A stretch of DNA of 64,000 bases, from assembly GCF_001426585.1 (NCBI RefSeq), contig NZ_LMEI01000009.1, positions 596,247 through 660,246 of the forward strand, in the 5' to 3' direction. Source of the stretch: Streptomyces sp. Root431 (GTDB lineage: Bacteria; Actinomycetota; Actinomycetes; Streptomycetales; Streptomycetaceae). The notes beneath the pieces are model-generated. The model was not told the origin of the DNA and did not search any database. It was given only the letters and a program-made list of their open reading frames with translations. Shown here in pieces: positions 26,561 through 34,134 of this stretch (position 1 is the first letter of the stretch; each line of letters starts with the position of its first letter). The translations under genes were made by a program, and so were the position numbers.

Positions 26561-26905
26561 TCACCCTCCGTGCCTCTCCTGGGCGGCCATGACCTCGTCG
26601 CCGTGCTCGAAGGCCCACGCGCCGAAGGCGTCGATCGGACCGAGCAAGGTCCGGCCCAGGGGGGTGAGCTCGTACGCGACGCGGGGCGCCGTGCCCGTAC
26701 GGCGCTCCACGAGGCCGTTGAACTCCAGCCGCCGCAGCGTCTCCGTGAGGACCTTGGAGCTGATCCCGCCGATCCGTTCCTGGAGTTCGCCGTGGCGGCA
26801 GGGCCCGCCCTTCAAGGCCCAAAGCACCACCGAGTTCCAGGTGTTGCCGAGCAGGTCGAAGGCGAGGCGCGCGCGGCAGTCGGCGAGATATCCGTCGGAA
26901 GTCAC
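26561..26905 (-). CDS. HxlR family transcriptional regulator
   Basis: 114 residues. The HxlR winged helix is clear: an N-terminal Cys (ADCRARLAFDLLG) that can act as a redox or electrophile sensor, then WNSVVLWALKGGPCRHGELQ, the recognition helix ISSKVLTETLRRLE, and the wing RVAYELTPLGRTL. The GTG at 26905 (VTSDGYLADC) gives the usual length of about 110-120 residues. It is divergent from the F420-type NADP oxidoreductase gene with 87 bp between the starts, an arrangement in which HxlR proteins usually control the neighbour. Confidence 0.9.
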   Translation of the reverse strand: MTSDGYLADCRARLAFDLLGNTWNSVVLWALKGGPCRHGELQERIGGISSKVLTETLRRLEFNGLVERRTGTAPRVAYELTPLGRTLLGPIDAFGAWAFEHGDEVMAAQERHGG

Positions 26906-26938
26906 GTACCAAATGGTGCCCGAAGGGCTCCCTAATGT

Positions 26939-26961
26939 CGTTTCCGCAGGCGTCCGAAACG
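26939..26961. promoter_or_regulatory. Candidate HxlR operator
   Basis: A perfect six-base inverted repeat, CGTTTC and GAAACG with an 11-base spacer, lies in the HxlR/oxidoreductase intergenic region. A possible -10 (TAATGT, 26933-26938) lies next to it. Confidence 0.4.
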
Positions 26962-26992
26962 GACGTGGGAAAGCCAGAAAGGGAACGGAACC

Positions 26993-27643
26993 ATGAGGAT
27001 CGGCGTCCTGGGGACGGGAAACATGGCTCAGGCGCTCGCCACCCACTGGGTGCGGGCGGGGCACGAGGTGCTCGTCGGTGGCCGCGACGCGCGGAAGGCG
27101 CAGTTGCTCGCGGCCCGGATGGGCGGCGGCACGCGGTACGGCGACCCGGACGAGGCGGCCGGCTTCGGCGAGGTCGTCCTCGCCGCGCTCCCGTACGGCG
27201 CCGGGGCGGAGGTCGTCGGAGCCGTACGGGAGCGGCTTGAGGGGCGGGTCCTGATCGACTGCTCCAACCCGGTCGGCCCCGGCTTCCGGCTGTTGACGGA
27301 CGGCGGGCCCTCGGCGGCCCTGCGGCTGGCCCGGGCGGCCCCCGGTGCGCGGGTGGTGAAGGCCTTCAACCTCTGCCACGAGGACGTCTGGCGGATGACC
27401 CCGCCGGTCTTCGACGGGCGGCCCCTCGCCGTCCCGCTGTGCGGCGACGACGCGTCGGCGCTGGCTCACGTGGAGGGGCTGGTCCGCGACATAGGCTGCG
27501 AACCGGTGGCCGGCGGCGGCCTCGACCGGGCCGGCCTGCTGGAGGCGACGGCCGCGCTCTTCATCGGCCTGTGGGTGGGCGAGGGGGCGGACGTCCAGGC
27601 CATCGCCCCGCCACTGGCGTTCGCGACGGGACCGCAGCGATGA
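26993..27643 (+). CDS. NADPH-dependent F420 reductase-like oxidoreductase
   Basis: 216 residues. Rossmann fold with the dinucleotide loop MRIGVLGTGNMAQALA and the 2'-phosphate-contact region VGGRDARKAQLLA. Further family landmarks are DCSNPVGPGF, KAFNLCHEDVW and FIGLWVGEG. The family transfers hydride between NADPH and coenzyme F420 or acts as an NADPH oxidoreductase. With only sequence, F420 use is plausible because streptomycetes make F420. ATG after an AAGGGAA site. Probably regulated by the divergent HxlR protein. The RibD-like reductase begins 51 bp downstream and may share the transcript. Confidence 0.85.
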   Translation: MRIGVLGTGNMAQALATHWVRAGHEVLVGGRDARKAQLLAARMGGGTRYGDPDEAAGFGEVVLAALPYGAGAEVVGAVRERLEGRVLIDCSNPVGPGFRLLTDGGPSAALRLARAAPGARVVKAFNLCHEDVWRMTPPVFDGRPLAVPLCGDDASALAHVEGLVRDIGCEPVAGGGLDRAGLLEATAALFIGLWVGEGADVQAIAPPLAFATGPQR

Positions 27644-27694
27644 GTATCCGCGGCTCGGCCGGTCTCACCTCTGTCGACACCACAGGAGGAACAC

Positions 27695-28339
27695 GTGCCT
27701 CAGCTACTGAGAGTCCAGAACTTCAACGTCTCGAGTGACGGGATCGGCGCGGGCGAGGACCAGACCCTGGAGAGGCCGTTCGGTCACGTCGACCCCGGGA
27801 GGCTGTTCGCCTGGGCCGGTGCCACGGCGAGCTGGCCCATGCGCACCGATCCCGGGGGCAGCCGGGGCCTGGACGACTACCTCACGCGGGACTACGCCCG
27901 GAACATCGGCGCCGAGATCATGGGCCGCAACAAGTTCGGGCCCCAGCGCGGGCCCTGGCAGGACCACGAGTGGCAGGGCTGGTGGGGTGACGAGCCCCCG
28001 TTCCGTACGCCGGTGTTCGTCATGACCCACCACAAGCGTCCTTCGTTCACGCTCTCCGACACCACGTTCCACTTCGTCGACGGCGACCCCGCCACGGTCC
28101 TCGCGCAGGCCAAGGAGGCGGCGCAGGGCAAGGACGTCCGACTCGGCGGCGGGGCCACCACCATCCGCGAGTTCCTCGACGCCGACCTCGTCGACACCCT
28201 GCACGTGGCGGTCTCACCGGTGAAGCTCGGGTCCGGCGTACGGCTCTGGGAGTCCCCCGAGGAGCTGCTCGACCGCTTCCACCTGGACGTCGTTCCCAGC
28301 CCGAGCGGGGTGACCCACCACCTGTTCTGGCGGAAGTGA
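27695..28339 (+). CDS. Dihydrofolate reductase family (RibD C-terminal-like) protein
   Basis: 214 residues. GTG start directed by a perfect AGGAGG. The fold is that of RibD-C/DHFR reductases: LLRVQNFNVSSDGIGAG at the N-terminus, GAEIMGRNKFGP, FVMTHHKRPSF, DVRLGGGATTIREFL and the closing LHVAVSPVKLGSGVRLW. These proteins bind NADPH and reduce pterin or pyrimidine-like rings. Many stand-alone copies have no known substrate. The location next to a putative F420/NADPH reductase under HxlR control suggests a redox or detoxification role. Confidence 0.88.
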   Translation: MPQLLRVQNFNVSSDGIGAGEDQTLERPFGHVDPGRLFAWAGATASWPMRTDPGGSRGLDDYLTRDYARNIGAEIMGRNKFGPQRGPWQDHEWQGWWGDEPPFRTPVFVMTHHKRPSFTLSDTTFHFVDGDPATVLAQAKEAAQGKDVRLGGGATTIREFLDADLVDTLHVAVSPVKLGSGVRLWESPEELLDRFHLDVVPSPSGVTHHLFWRK

Positions 28340-28477
28340 CCGCTGCTCGGGCCCCGACTCGCACTCTCCACCGCGACTTGGAGTCGCCCGCGGTCGGGCC
28401 GCCGTGCTCGGCCGCGGTGCCCGGCCTGCCGGCCGCCCGACCGCCCGACCGGCCGCCCGACGGCGATACTGGCCGCC

Positions 28478-29020
28478 ATGACCAGCACACCCGACACCGC
28501 GGCGGACCCGTTCTCCCGGATCAAGATCCGGACCGGGGCCCTGGTGTTCTGCGGCGACGACGTCGCGCTCATCCGCCGCGACCGCCCCGACTCCACCCAC
28601 TACACCCCGCCCGGCGGCAACGTCGAGCACGGCGAGGACCTCGACCAGGCCCTCGCCCGCGAACTCTCCGAAGAGCTCGACCTCGACACCGCCCTGGCCG
28701 AAGGCGGCGACCTGATGTGGGTCATCGACCAGCGCGTCACCCGCCCCGGCCCCACCCCGCCCCCGCGCAAACTCCACCTGATCTACCGCCTCCACATCAC
28801 CCCCGAAATCCGTGCCGCCCTCGCCGAGGTCGAGCAGGACGAACTGCCCGACGGCAGCCACGAGACCGGCGTCGTCGAATGGATCGACTACCGCAGGACC
28901 GCCGAACTGCCCCTCTTCCCGCCCATCGGCCCCGCCCTCGCCGCCCTGCCCGACCCCCGCGCCACCGTCACTGATGCCGCCCTCCCCGCCGTCACCGACG
29001 AGAACTACCTCTGGGTGTGA
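28478..29020 (+). CDS. NUDIX hydrolase
   Basis: 180 residues. The Nudix box GGNVEHGEDLDQALARELSE continuing as ELDLD fits Gx5Ex7REUxEExGU, except that the Gly near the end is Asp. Such enzymes hydrolyse nucleoside diphosphates linked to other groups, using magnesium held by the box glutamates. The N-terminal strand is IRTGALVFCGDDVALIRRDR. The late residues WIDYRRTAELPLFPPIGPAL are family-like. Substrate unknown. The C-rich 130 bp upstream contain short GGCCGCCCGACC repeats but no gene. Confidence 0.88.
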   Translation: MTSTPDTAADPFSRIKIRTGALVFCGDDVALIRRDRPDSTHYTPPGGNVEHGEDLDQALARELSEELDLDTALAEGGDLMWVIDQRVTRPGPTPPPRKLHLIYRLHITPEIRAALAEVEQDELPDGSHETGVVEWIDYRRTAELPLFPPIGPALAALPDPRATVTDAALPAVTDENYLWV

Positions 29021-29174
29021 CCGCCTGCCCGCCCGGCGCAGGGTGCCGCGCGGCGGCCGGCCGTCGACCGTGATGCGGGTCCGTTGCCCGCGAATGCCCT
29101 GTGCCAGGATGCGGGGACCGGCCAATCCCCCGCACGAGGACGGGCCGGCGCCGTACGACACGAGGAGCGACACG

Positions 29175-29960
29175 ATGAGTACGACCCCCGGCGCCTATCT
29201 CTCCGAGCTGTTCTCGCTCGACGGGCGCACCGCCCTCGTCACCGGCGGCAGTTCGGGCATCGGCCGGGCCATCGCCGGGGCCCTGGCACGCGCGGGGGCG
29301 AGCGTGGTGGTCCTGGCGCGCAAGGAGGAGGAGCTCGTCGAGACCGTGGACGAGCTGACCGCCGAGGGCTGCCGGGCCGCCTGGGTGAGCGCCGACCTGA
29401 GCACCCGCGAGGGGATCAAGGCCGGGGCGGAGGCGGCTGCGGCCGTGTTCGGCGAGCCGGACATCCTGGTGAACTCGGCCGGGATCAACCTCCGGCCCCC
29501 GCTGGGCGAGTTGGACGACGAGGTCTGGGACACCACGATGACCGTGAACCTGGAGGCGCCGTTCCTCCTCGGCCGGCGCTTCGGCCCCGGCATGGCCGAG
29601 CGCGGCTTCGGCCGGATCATCCACATCACGTCCCAGCAGGCCCACCGCGCGTTCGTGCAGAGCGGGGCGTACGGGGTGTCCAAGGGCGCGCTGGAGTCGC
29701 TGGCCCGCTCGCAGGCGGAGGCCTGGTCCCCGTACGGCGTCACGGCCAACACCCTGGTCCCCGGCTTCGTCATGACCCCGCTCAACCGGCGGCTCTCCTC
29801 CGACCCGGAGAAGGTGGAGGCGCTCGCCGCCCGGACCATGGTCGGCCGCAACGGCCTGGCCGGGGACTTCGCGGGCGCGGCCGTCTTCCTGGCGAGCGCT
29901 TCCTCGGCGTACGTGACGGGGCAGTCCCTCTTCGTGGACGGCGGGTTCTCCGTCCACTAG
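29175..29960 (+). CDS. Short-chain dehydrogenase/reductase
   Basis: 261 residues. Classical SDR: cofactor loop TALVTGGSSGIGRAIA, structural NSAGINLRPPL, catalytic Ser in HITSQQA, Tyr-Lys in GAYGVSKG, and the closing SAYVTGQSLFVDGGFSVH. The VVLARKEEELVETV segment with a basic residue after strand 2 suggests NADP(H). It is most like gluconate 5-dehydrogenase or 3-oxoacyl reductase type SDRs. The ATG at 29175 follows GAGGAGCGA, and the frame is open further upstream. A hairpin lies between it and the convergent toxin-immunity operon. Confidence 0.92.
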   Translation: MSTTPGAYLSELFSLDGRTALVTGGSSGIGRAIAGALARAGASVVVLARKEEELVETVDELTAEGCRAAWVSADLSTREGIKAGAEAAAAVFGEPDILVNSAGINLRPPLGELDDEVWDTTMTVNLEAPFLLGRRFGPGMAERGFGRIIHITSQQAHRAFVQSGAYGVSKGALESLARSQAEAWSPYGVTANTLVPGFVMTPLNRRLSSDPEKVEALAARTMVGRNGLAGDFAGAAVFLASASSAYVTGQSLFVDGGFSVH

Positions 29961-29996
29961 GACGCCTGGACGTGCGGGCATCCGGACGTGCGGACG

Positions 29997-30016
29997 GGCT
30001 GCCTGAACGGGCAGCC
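29997..30016. terminator. Hairpin between SDR and immunity operon
   Basis: Perfect 7-bp stem GGCTGCC/GGCAGCC with a six-base loop, between convergent genes. A likely bidirectional terminator. Confidence 0.55.
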
Positions 30017-30037
30017 GACCGCAGCCCGGATCTGCGG

Positions 30038-30946
30038 TCAGGGGCCGAGCGGAGTCCCCGACCAGGCGGCGAAGGCCTCGGCGCAGGCGTCGAGCACGGT
30101 CGCCGTGGGGCCGAGGGACGCGGACAGGCCGGCCGACAGGGTCAGTGCGGGCCCTTCCGCCGGGTTGCCCACCGTCACGGCGCACTCCACGGTGGCCGGC
30201 GGCCCTTCCGTACCGCGCGGCACGGGAATCGTCAGGGTCAGTTCGCAGCCGCCCGCGCGTACGCCTGCGGCGTCGAGGCGCCCGGTCATCGCGGCGATCA
30301 GCGGTTCGGTGCTGCTCTCCAGGGAGCCGGGGCCCAGCGGGAAGACCTCGTCCACGGCCACGACGCCGATCCCGCGCAGGGTCGTCGCCCGCAGGCGTAC
30401 CGCCCGGGCGCCGTACACGCCGTTGCTGTGCAGGACGTAGACGGCGACGAGGGCGGCGCGTACGGCGGCGGCGAGGTCGGCCGGGGCCCCGGGCAGCGGG
30501 AAGCGCCGGCGGGGCGCGCGGAGACGGGTCGGTGCGATTCCCTCCGCGAGCGCGGCCAGGCCCTCACCCGCCGTCCGCCCGAGCAGCCAGGGCCCTCCGG
30601 TGCCGAGCATCAGGAGCCGGCCCTCCTCGTCGACGGCGAGGGGCGCGTCCGTGTCCGTACGGCCGAAGGGGAAGAGCCGGACTCCGAGCTCGGCCCCGAG
30701 GCGGTCGAGCTGAGGGCTAGCGAAGCGGGCCTCGCGGGGGTCGACGACGCAGCCGGTGGCGGCGACCTCGCGCCCGCCGTCCTGGGCGGGCGGCACGCGC
30801 AGGCCGTGGAACTCGCGCACGGCGCGCTCGGCGGCGGGGAAGACGCTCCCCCCGCCGACCGTCACCGTCGTGAGGATCGCCAGCATGGCGGCGTCCCCCG
30901 CGTCACGCCCCTGCCGCCAGCCGGCCTTCGTCAGTACGTCGTGCAC
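30038..30946 (-). CDS. SUKH-3 family protein with additional C-terminal domain
   Basis: 302 residues. Residues 1-150 match the SUKH-3 immunity fold and are similar in layout to the gene at 31342-31815: AGWRQGRDAGDAAMLAILTT, LGVRLFPFGRTDTDAPLAVD, then EEGRLLMLGTGGPWLLG. The rest (about 150 residues, AADLAAAVRAALVAVYVLHS, GARAVRLRATTLRGIGVVAV) is a second alpha/beta domain I do not recognise. It is rich in hydrophobic strands and has no signal peptide. The GTG start is seven bases after the stop of the orphan deaminase-domain gene, the last in a four-gene minus-strand operon. SUKH proteins typically neutralise nuclease or deaminase toxins. The fusion may protect against a second toxin. Confidence 0.8.
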   Translation of the reverse strand: MHDVLTKAGWRQGRDAGDAAMLAILTTVTVGGGSVFPAAERAVREFHGLRVPPAQDGGREVAATGCVVDPREARFASPQLDRLGAELGVRLFPFGRTDTDAPLAVDEEGRLLMLGTGGPWLLGRTAGEGLAALAEGIAPTRLRAPRRRFPLPGAPADLAAAVRAALVAVYVLHSNGVYGARAVRLRATTLRGIGVVAVDEVFPLGPGSLESSTEPLIAAMTGRLDAAGVRAGGCELTLTIPVPRGTEGPPATVECAVTVGNPAEGPALTLSAGLSASLGPTATVLDACAEAFAAWSGTPLGP

Positions 30947-30953
30947 GGGCAGG

Positions 30954-31349
30954 TCACGCCTCGCCGTGGAGGACGTCGATGCCGAGCCGGTCGAGGAGCG
31001 CCGTGCACGAGCGGCAGACCTCGGCCTCCGTACCGTGCTCGGGGTCGCCGTGCGGACGGATCTTACGGGCGACGAGCGCGGCGCCCTCGAAGTGCGGGGC
31101 CGCCTCGTCCAGGGTGATCGTCCGGCCGTCGGCCCGCTTCCGGTCGAGGCCGAAGAGCTCGTCGGAGACGAGCGCGGACTCGGCGCAGTAGCCGATGAAC
31201 GGCTCGCGCAGGGAGGGCGGAAGCGCGTCGAAGAACTCCTGGACGGCGGGGTGGAGGTGAGGCTCGCCGTCACCTGTGAGGTTGGTGTGGCTGGTGATCG
31301 TGCCGTGCATGAGCAGCGACGCGGCCGTGCCGGGAATCAGGTCAGACAA
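30954..31349 (-). CDS. Free-standing YwqJ-like deaminase domain
   Basis: 131 residues. The product aligns with the C-terminal toxin domain of the 31825-33609 protein along its whole length. Both have a LL-x-GT-TSH stretch (SLLMHGTITSH here), LHPA, CAES/CAEA with VSD (C55, E57) and a CRSC zinc pair (C112, C115), the residues expected for a cytidine-deaminase-type zinc site. The proline usually before the CxxC is Val. It has no WXG or signal region, so on its own it is not exported. The TTG start overlaps the upstream SUKH-3 stop by eight bases and has GGAGG at ideal spacing. It could be a spare toxin cassette, an intracellular effector or an antitoxin-like decoy. Confidence 0.75.
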   Translation of the reverse strand: MSDLIPGTAASLLMHGTITSHTNLTGDGEPHLHPAVQEFFDALPPSLREPFIGYCAESALVSDELFGLDRKRADGRTITLDEAAPHFEGAALVARKIRPHGDPEHGTEAEVCRSCTALLDRLGIDVLHGEA

Positions 31350-31815
31350 AGTAGTCCTCCGCGTCCTGCATCGGGGCGTGGGCGAGGCTGATCATCGCCT
31401 CGTGCTTGTCGGCGCCCATGTAGTAGGCGCCGGTGTGGTGAAGGTAGAAGAACCTGCCCTGCTCGTCGACGAGCACCGGGGACGAGTCCGAGCTGTCGAG
31501 GCCGACCGGGAAGAGTCGTACGCCGAGGTCGCGGCTCAGTTCGGCGACGTCGGCCGGAGCCGAACGGTAGCCCAGGTACGGGGTGAAGTAGAGGTACTCC
31601 TCGCGGGGGGCGTCGATCGTCAGGCGCAGCCCGCCGTGTTCGGCGAGGAAGGCGGTCGCGGCCGCGAAGGGCTCCACCGGGAAGCCTGCTTCCCGGTACT
31701 GCTCGGCGACCTCCTTGATCATCGCCGTCGCCTGGTCGGTCACGTCACGGCCGGGGAACCATCCGTGTTCCCCGAACCAGGCGTCGACGTCCTCCCGGGT
31801 TTCCATTCGCGGCAC
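31342..31815 (-). CDS. SUKH-3 family immunity protein
   Basis: 157 residues. SUKH-3 fold: helical N-terminus (DVDAWFGEHGWFPGRDVTDQ), FLAEHGGLRLTI, LGVRLFPVGLDSSDSSPVLV then DEQGRFFYLHHTGAYYMG, and the closing ADKHEAMISLAHA. SUKH proteins are common immunity proteins of polymorphic toxin systems. It directly follows the toxin gene (nine bases apart) and is therefore the likely cognate immunity protein of the YwqJ-type deaminase. The GTG start has GGAG nine bases upstream. Its 3' end overlaps the free-standing deaminase-domain gene. Confidence 0.88.
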   Translation of the reverse strand: MPRMETREDVDAWFGEHGWFPGRDVTDQATAMIKEVAEQYREAGFPVEPFAAATAFLAEHGGLRLTIDAPREEYLYFTPYLGYRSAPADVAELSRDLGVRLFPVGLDSSDSSPVLVDEQGRFFYLHHTGAYYMGADKHEAMISLAHAPMQDAEDYFV

Positions 31816-31824
31816 GGGAACTCC

Positions 31825-33609
31825 TTATCCGGTGTAGGCGGAGACGCCCGCCATGTCCATTGCGATCTCGCACGAGCGGCACGGGGGTTTGTACTCGCCG
31901 TGGCCGAGGGGGTGCGGTTTGACCTGCTCGCCGATCTGCACGCTGTACACCTGCGATCCCTTCATGGCCTGGCGTACGTCGTCGGCCGACTTGATCGAGG
32001 TGCCGTCGGGGTCGAGGCTCCGCAGCCGGTCCGAGACCAGGTTGGCCTCCGCGCATTTGCCGTGTCCCGCCCCTGGGTTCCTGCCTTCGCCTTCGATCTG
32101 CGCCTTGACGTCGTCGTAGATCGACTGCATGGCGGGGTGCAGATCGGGCACCTTCTGGCCGGCTCCCTTGGTGGCGCTGGAGTGGCTCGTGACGGTTCCG
32201 TCGTGCAGGAGGCTGCCGGAGCAGGATCCGTCGAGGAGGTTGGTACCGGGCGGGAAGTGGGTCTTGGCAAGGTCGATCTGGTGCTTCGGGTCGTTCGGGT
32301 TTTCGGGGTCGGCCTTGCGCGCCTGATTCGCGAGGTCGCGGGCCTCCTGGACGAGCGCCGCCCGCTGCTGTTCGGGCGTCAGGTGGCTGACGTCGAGCGG
32401 GTCCGTCCGGTGGTGCCTCATGTTACCGGCGGAGCTACCGTGCCAGGGCGGGGCCGGGGTGATGCGGTTTCCGCCGGGGTTGTTGCCGGAGCCGCCGTTG
32501 CCGCTTCCGCCGGGCGGATTGCCGTTCCCGCCGCCACCACCGCCGCCTCCGCCGCCGCTCCCCTTGCTGTCGTGGTCGCCCTTGCGCTGGCGGGCGAAGC
32601 GGTCGCGGAGGTTGTCGTCGGTGTTCTTGTGGTCGACGGAGATCTGCTTGACGGCCTTGGGGAGCGTCTGGCCGACGTGGTCGCCCATGTTCTTCGCGGC
32701 CTTGGTGAGCGCTTCGAGCGCCTTGTCGGCGATCGGGTCGATCGCGTCGGCGATCGAGTCACGGCCCCTCGTCCGGCCGTGCGCGGTCTTCGCCTTCGTG
32801 AGTTTGCCCGCGGTCTTGCCGTGGATGCCCGCGCTGACGGTGTTGAGCTGGGTGGAGGCGTGGGTGTGCTCGGCGTGCTCGATGTGCAGGTTCTTCAGCC
32901 CACTGCCCTGGGAGCCGCCGCCACCGCCGCCGGCCGAGGCCAGGTTCATGGCCTCCTTGCCCGACTGGACGCCTTCCTTGAAGCCGTCCTGTCCGGCGTT
33001 CTTCGTCTGGTCGAGGTCGACGCCCTCCTGGAGGCCGATCGCGACCGCGCCGAGCTGGACGACGAGGTCGGCGGCCATGCCTTCGAGGGCGGCCACCGCG
33101 GGCTCGGTCATCGCGGCCACGACGTAGCCGACGGCCTCCTCCACGCACTCCTTGATCAGGCGCTTGATGACCTCTTGCGTGGCCCGCATCGACGCCGCGC
33201 CGATCAGCGCCGACAGGCCGCCGGTCACCGGGATCAGCGAGATCGCGATGCCGGCCTCGGCCGCGAGATAGCCGAGCTGGACGAGTGCGGCGAGCTTCAT
33301 GCCCTCGATCGCGCCGGCCGCCGTGTCCAGGCCGCCCGCGACCGTCCGGGCCGCGCCGGAGATGTCCTTGAGGTGTTTGCTCTTGACCTTTGCCCAGTGC
33401 TCGTTGAGCGCGTCGATCGACTCGCCCTGACTCGACGACAGCAGCCGCTCGAAGTGGTTGTTCGCGAGCTGACCGTCGTCCTCCAGGTCCTCCGCGAACT
33501 CCCTGAGCGCGTCCGCCATCTCGCGATACGCGTCCTCGTCGACGTTCGGCCACGCCACCCCGATCAGATCGAGAAGTGTGTCCGCCCAGTCCGGAACCGT
33601 GACTGCCAC
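31825..33609 (-). CDS. Polymorphic toxin: WXG100-like N-terminus, YwqJ-type deaminase C-terminus
   Basis: 594 residues. The N-terminus (1-120: PDWADTLLDLIGVAWPNVDE onwards) resembles the WXG100/CpnT-like region of actinobacterial toxins sent out by type VII-like secretion. A hydrophobic helical stretch (105-180, with LIPVTGGLSALIGAA) and long helices follow. A Gly/Pro/Asn-rich linker (about 345-385, including a run of ten Gly) joins a C-terminal YwqJ-related deaminase domain of about 150 residues, with KCAEANLVSD (C519, E521) and PPCRSC (C577, C580) forming the zinc/catalytic site. Such domains are predicted to deaminate nucleic acids or nucleotides in rival cells. The domain reading is by motif. 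The next gene is SUKH-3 immunity. It starts the operon (ATG). Confidence 0.85.
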   Translation of the reverse strand: MAVTVPDWADTLLDLIGVAWPNVDEDAYREMADALREFAEDLEDDGQLANNHFERLLSSSQGESIDALNEHWAKVKSKHLKDISGAARTVAGGLDTAAGAIEGMKLAALVQLGYLAAEAGIAISLIPVTGGLSALIGAASMRATQEVIKRLIKECVEEAVGYVVAAMTEPAVAALEGMAADLVVQLGAVAIGLQEGVDLDQTKNAGQDGFKEGVQSGKEAMNLASAGGGGGGSQGSGLKNLHIEHAEHTHASTQLNTVSAGIHGKTAGKLTKAKTAHGRTRGRDSIADAIDPIADKALEALTKAAKNMGDHVGQTLPKAVKQISVDHKNTDDNLRDRFARQRKGDHDSKGSGGGGGGGGGGNGNPPGGSGNGGSGNNPGGNRITPAPPWHGSSAGNMRHHRTDPLDVSHLTPEQQRAALVQEARDLANQARKADPENPNDPKHQIDLAKTHFPPGTNLLDGSCSGSLLHDGTVTSHSSATKGAGQKVPDLHPAMQSIYDDVKAQIEGEGRNPGAGHGKCAEANLVSDRLRSLDPDGTSIKSADDVRQAMKGSQVYSVQIGEQVKPHPLGHGEYKPPCRSCEIAMDMAGVSAYTG

Positions 33610-33685
33610 GTTTCCCCCGTCCCCCGTGGTCGGCTGTTTGCAATGCCGAATAGTCCTACCACAGGGGACGTCTGACGGGCCGTCC

Positions 33686-33709
33686 GGGTTCCCGGTCGAC
33701 CGGGAACCC
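33686..33709. terminator. Terminator of murC-msrB transcript
   Basis: A 24-base perfect palindrome with GGGTTCCC and GGGAACCC arms around CGGTCGACCG, one base beyond the msrB stop. No U-run. Confidence 0.75.
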
Positions 33710-33710
33710 G

Positions 33711-34118
33711 TCAGCCCTCTTCCGGCTCCAGGCGCAGCGAGATCGAGTTGATGCAGTACCGCTGGTCCGTCGGGGTGGGGTAGCCCTCGCCCTCGAAGAC
33801 GTGGCCCAGGTGCGAGCCGCAGCGCGAGCAGCGGACCTCGGTGCGGACCATGCCGTGGGAGCGGTCGTCGATCAGCTCGACCGCCGCCGAGTCCTTGGGG
33901 TCGAAGAAGGAGGGCCAGCCGCAGTGCGACTCGAACTTCTCGTTCGACGTGAACAGCTCCGCGCCGCAGGCCCGGCAGGAGTACACGCCCTTCGTCTTCG
34001 TGTCCGTGTACTCACCGCGGAAGGCGGGCTCGGTGCCCGCCTGGCGCAGTACCTGGTACTCCGCCGGGGTCAGCTCCGCACGCCACTGCTCGTCCGGCTT
34101 CTCGACGTCGTACGCCAT
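33711..34118 (-). CDS. msrB: Peptide-methionine (R)-S-oxide reductase MsrB
   Basis: 135 residues. Repairs the R form of methionine sulfoxide in proteins in the cytoplasm. Two zinc-binding pairs (SCRACGAEL, CSRCGSHLGH), HCGWPSF, and the catalytic Cys in RYCINSISL are all present. Length is typical. It sits 16 bp after murC on the same strand, a conserved streptomycete arrangement, so it is probably made from the murC transcript. The gene ends one base before a perfect-palindrome terminator. Confidence 0.95.
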   Translation of the reverse strand: MAYDVEKPDEQWRAELTPAEYQVLRQAGTEPAFRGEYTDTKTKGVYSCRACGAELFTSNEKFESHCGWPSFFDPKDSAAVELIDDRSHGMVRTEVRCSRCGSHLGHVFEGEGYPTPTDQRYCINSISLRLEPEEG

Positions 34119-34134
34119 GAGCTCGCTCCCTCTG

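Noticed and set aside
31276..33675. Long plus-strand open frame of about 800 codons over the toxin genes
   Set aside because: Antisense shadow of the toxin and immunity genes. It lacks domain matches and codon bias, and the minus-strand products have clear folds.
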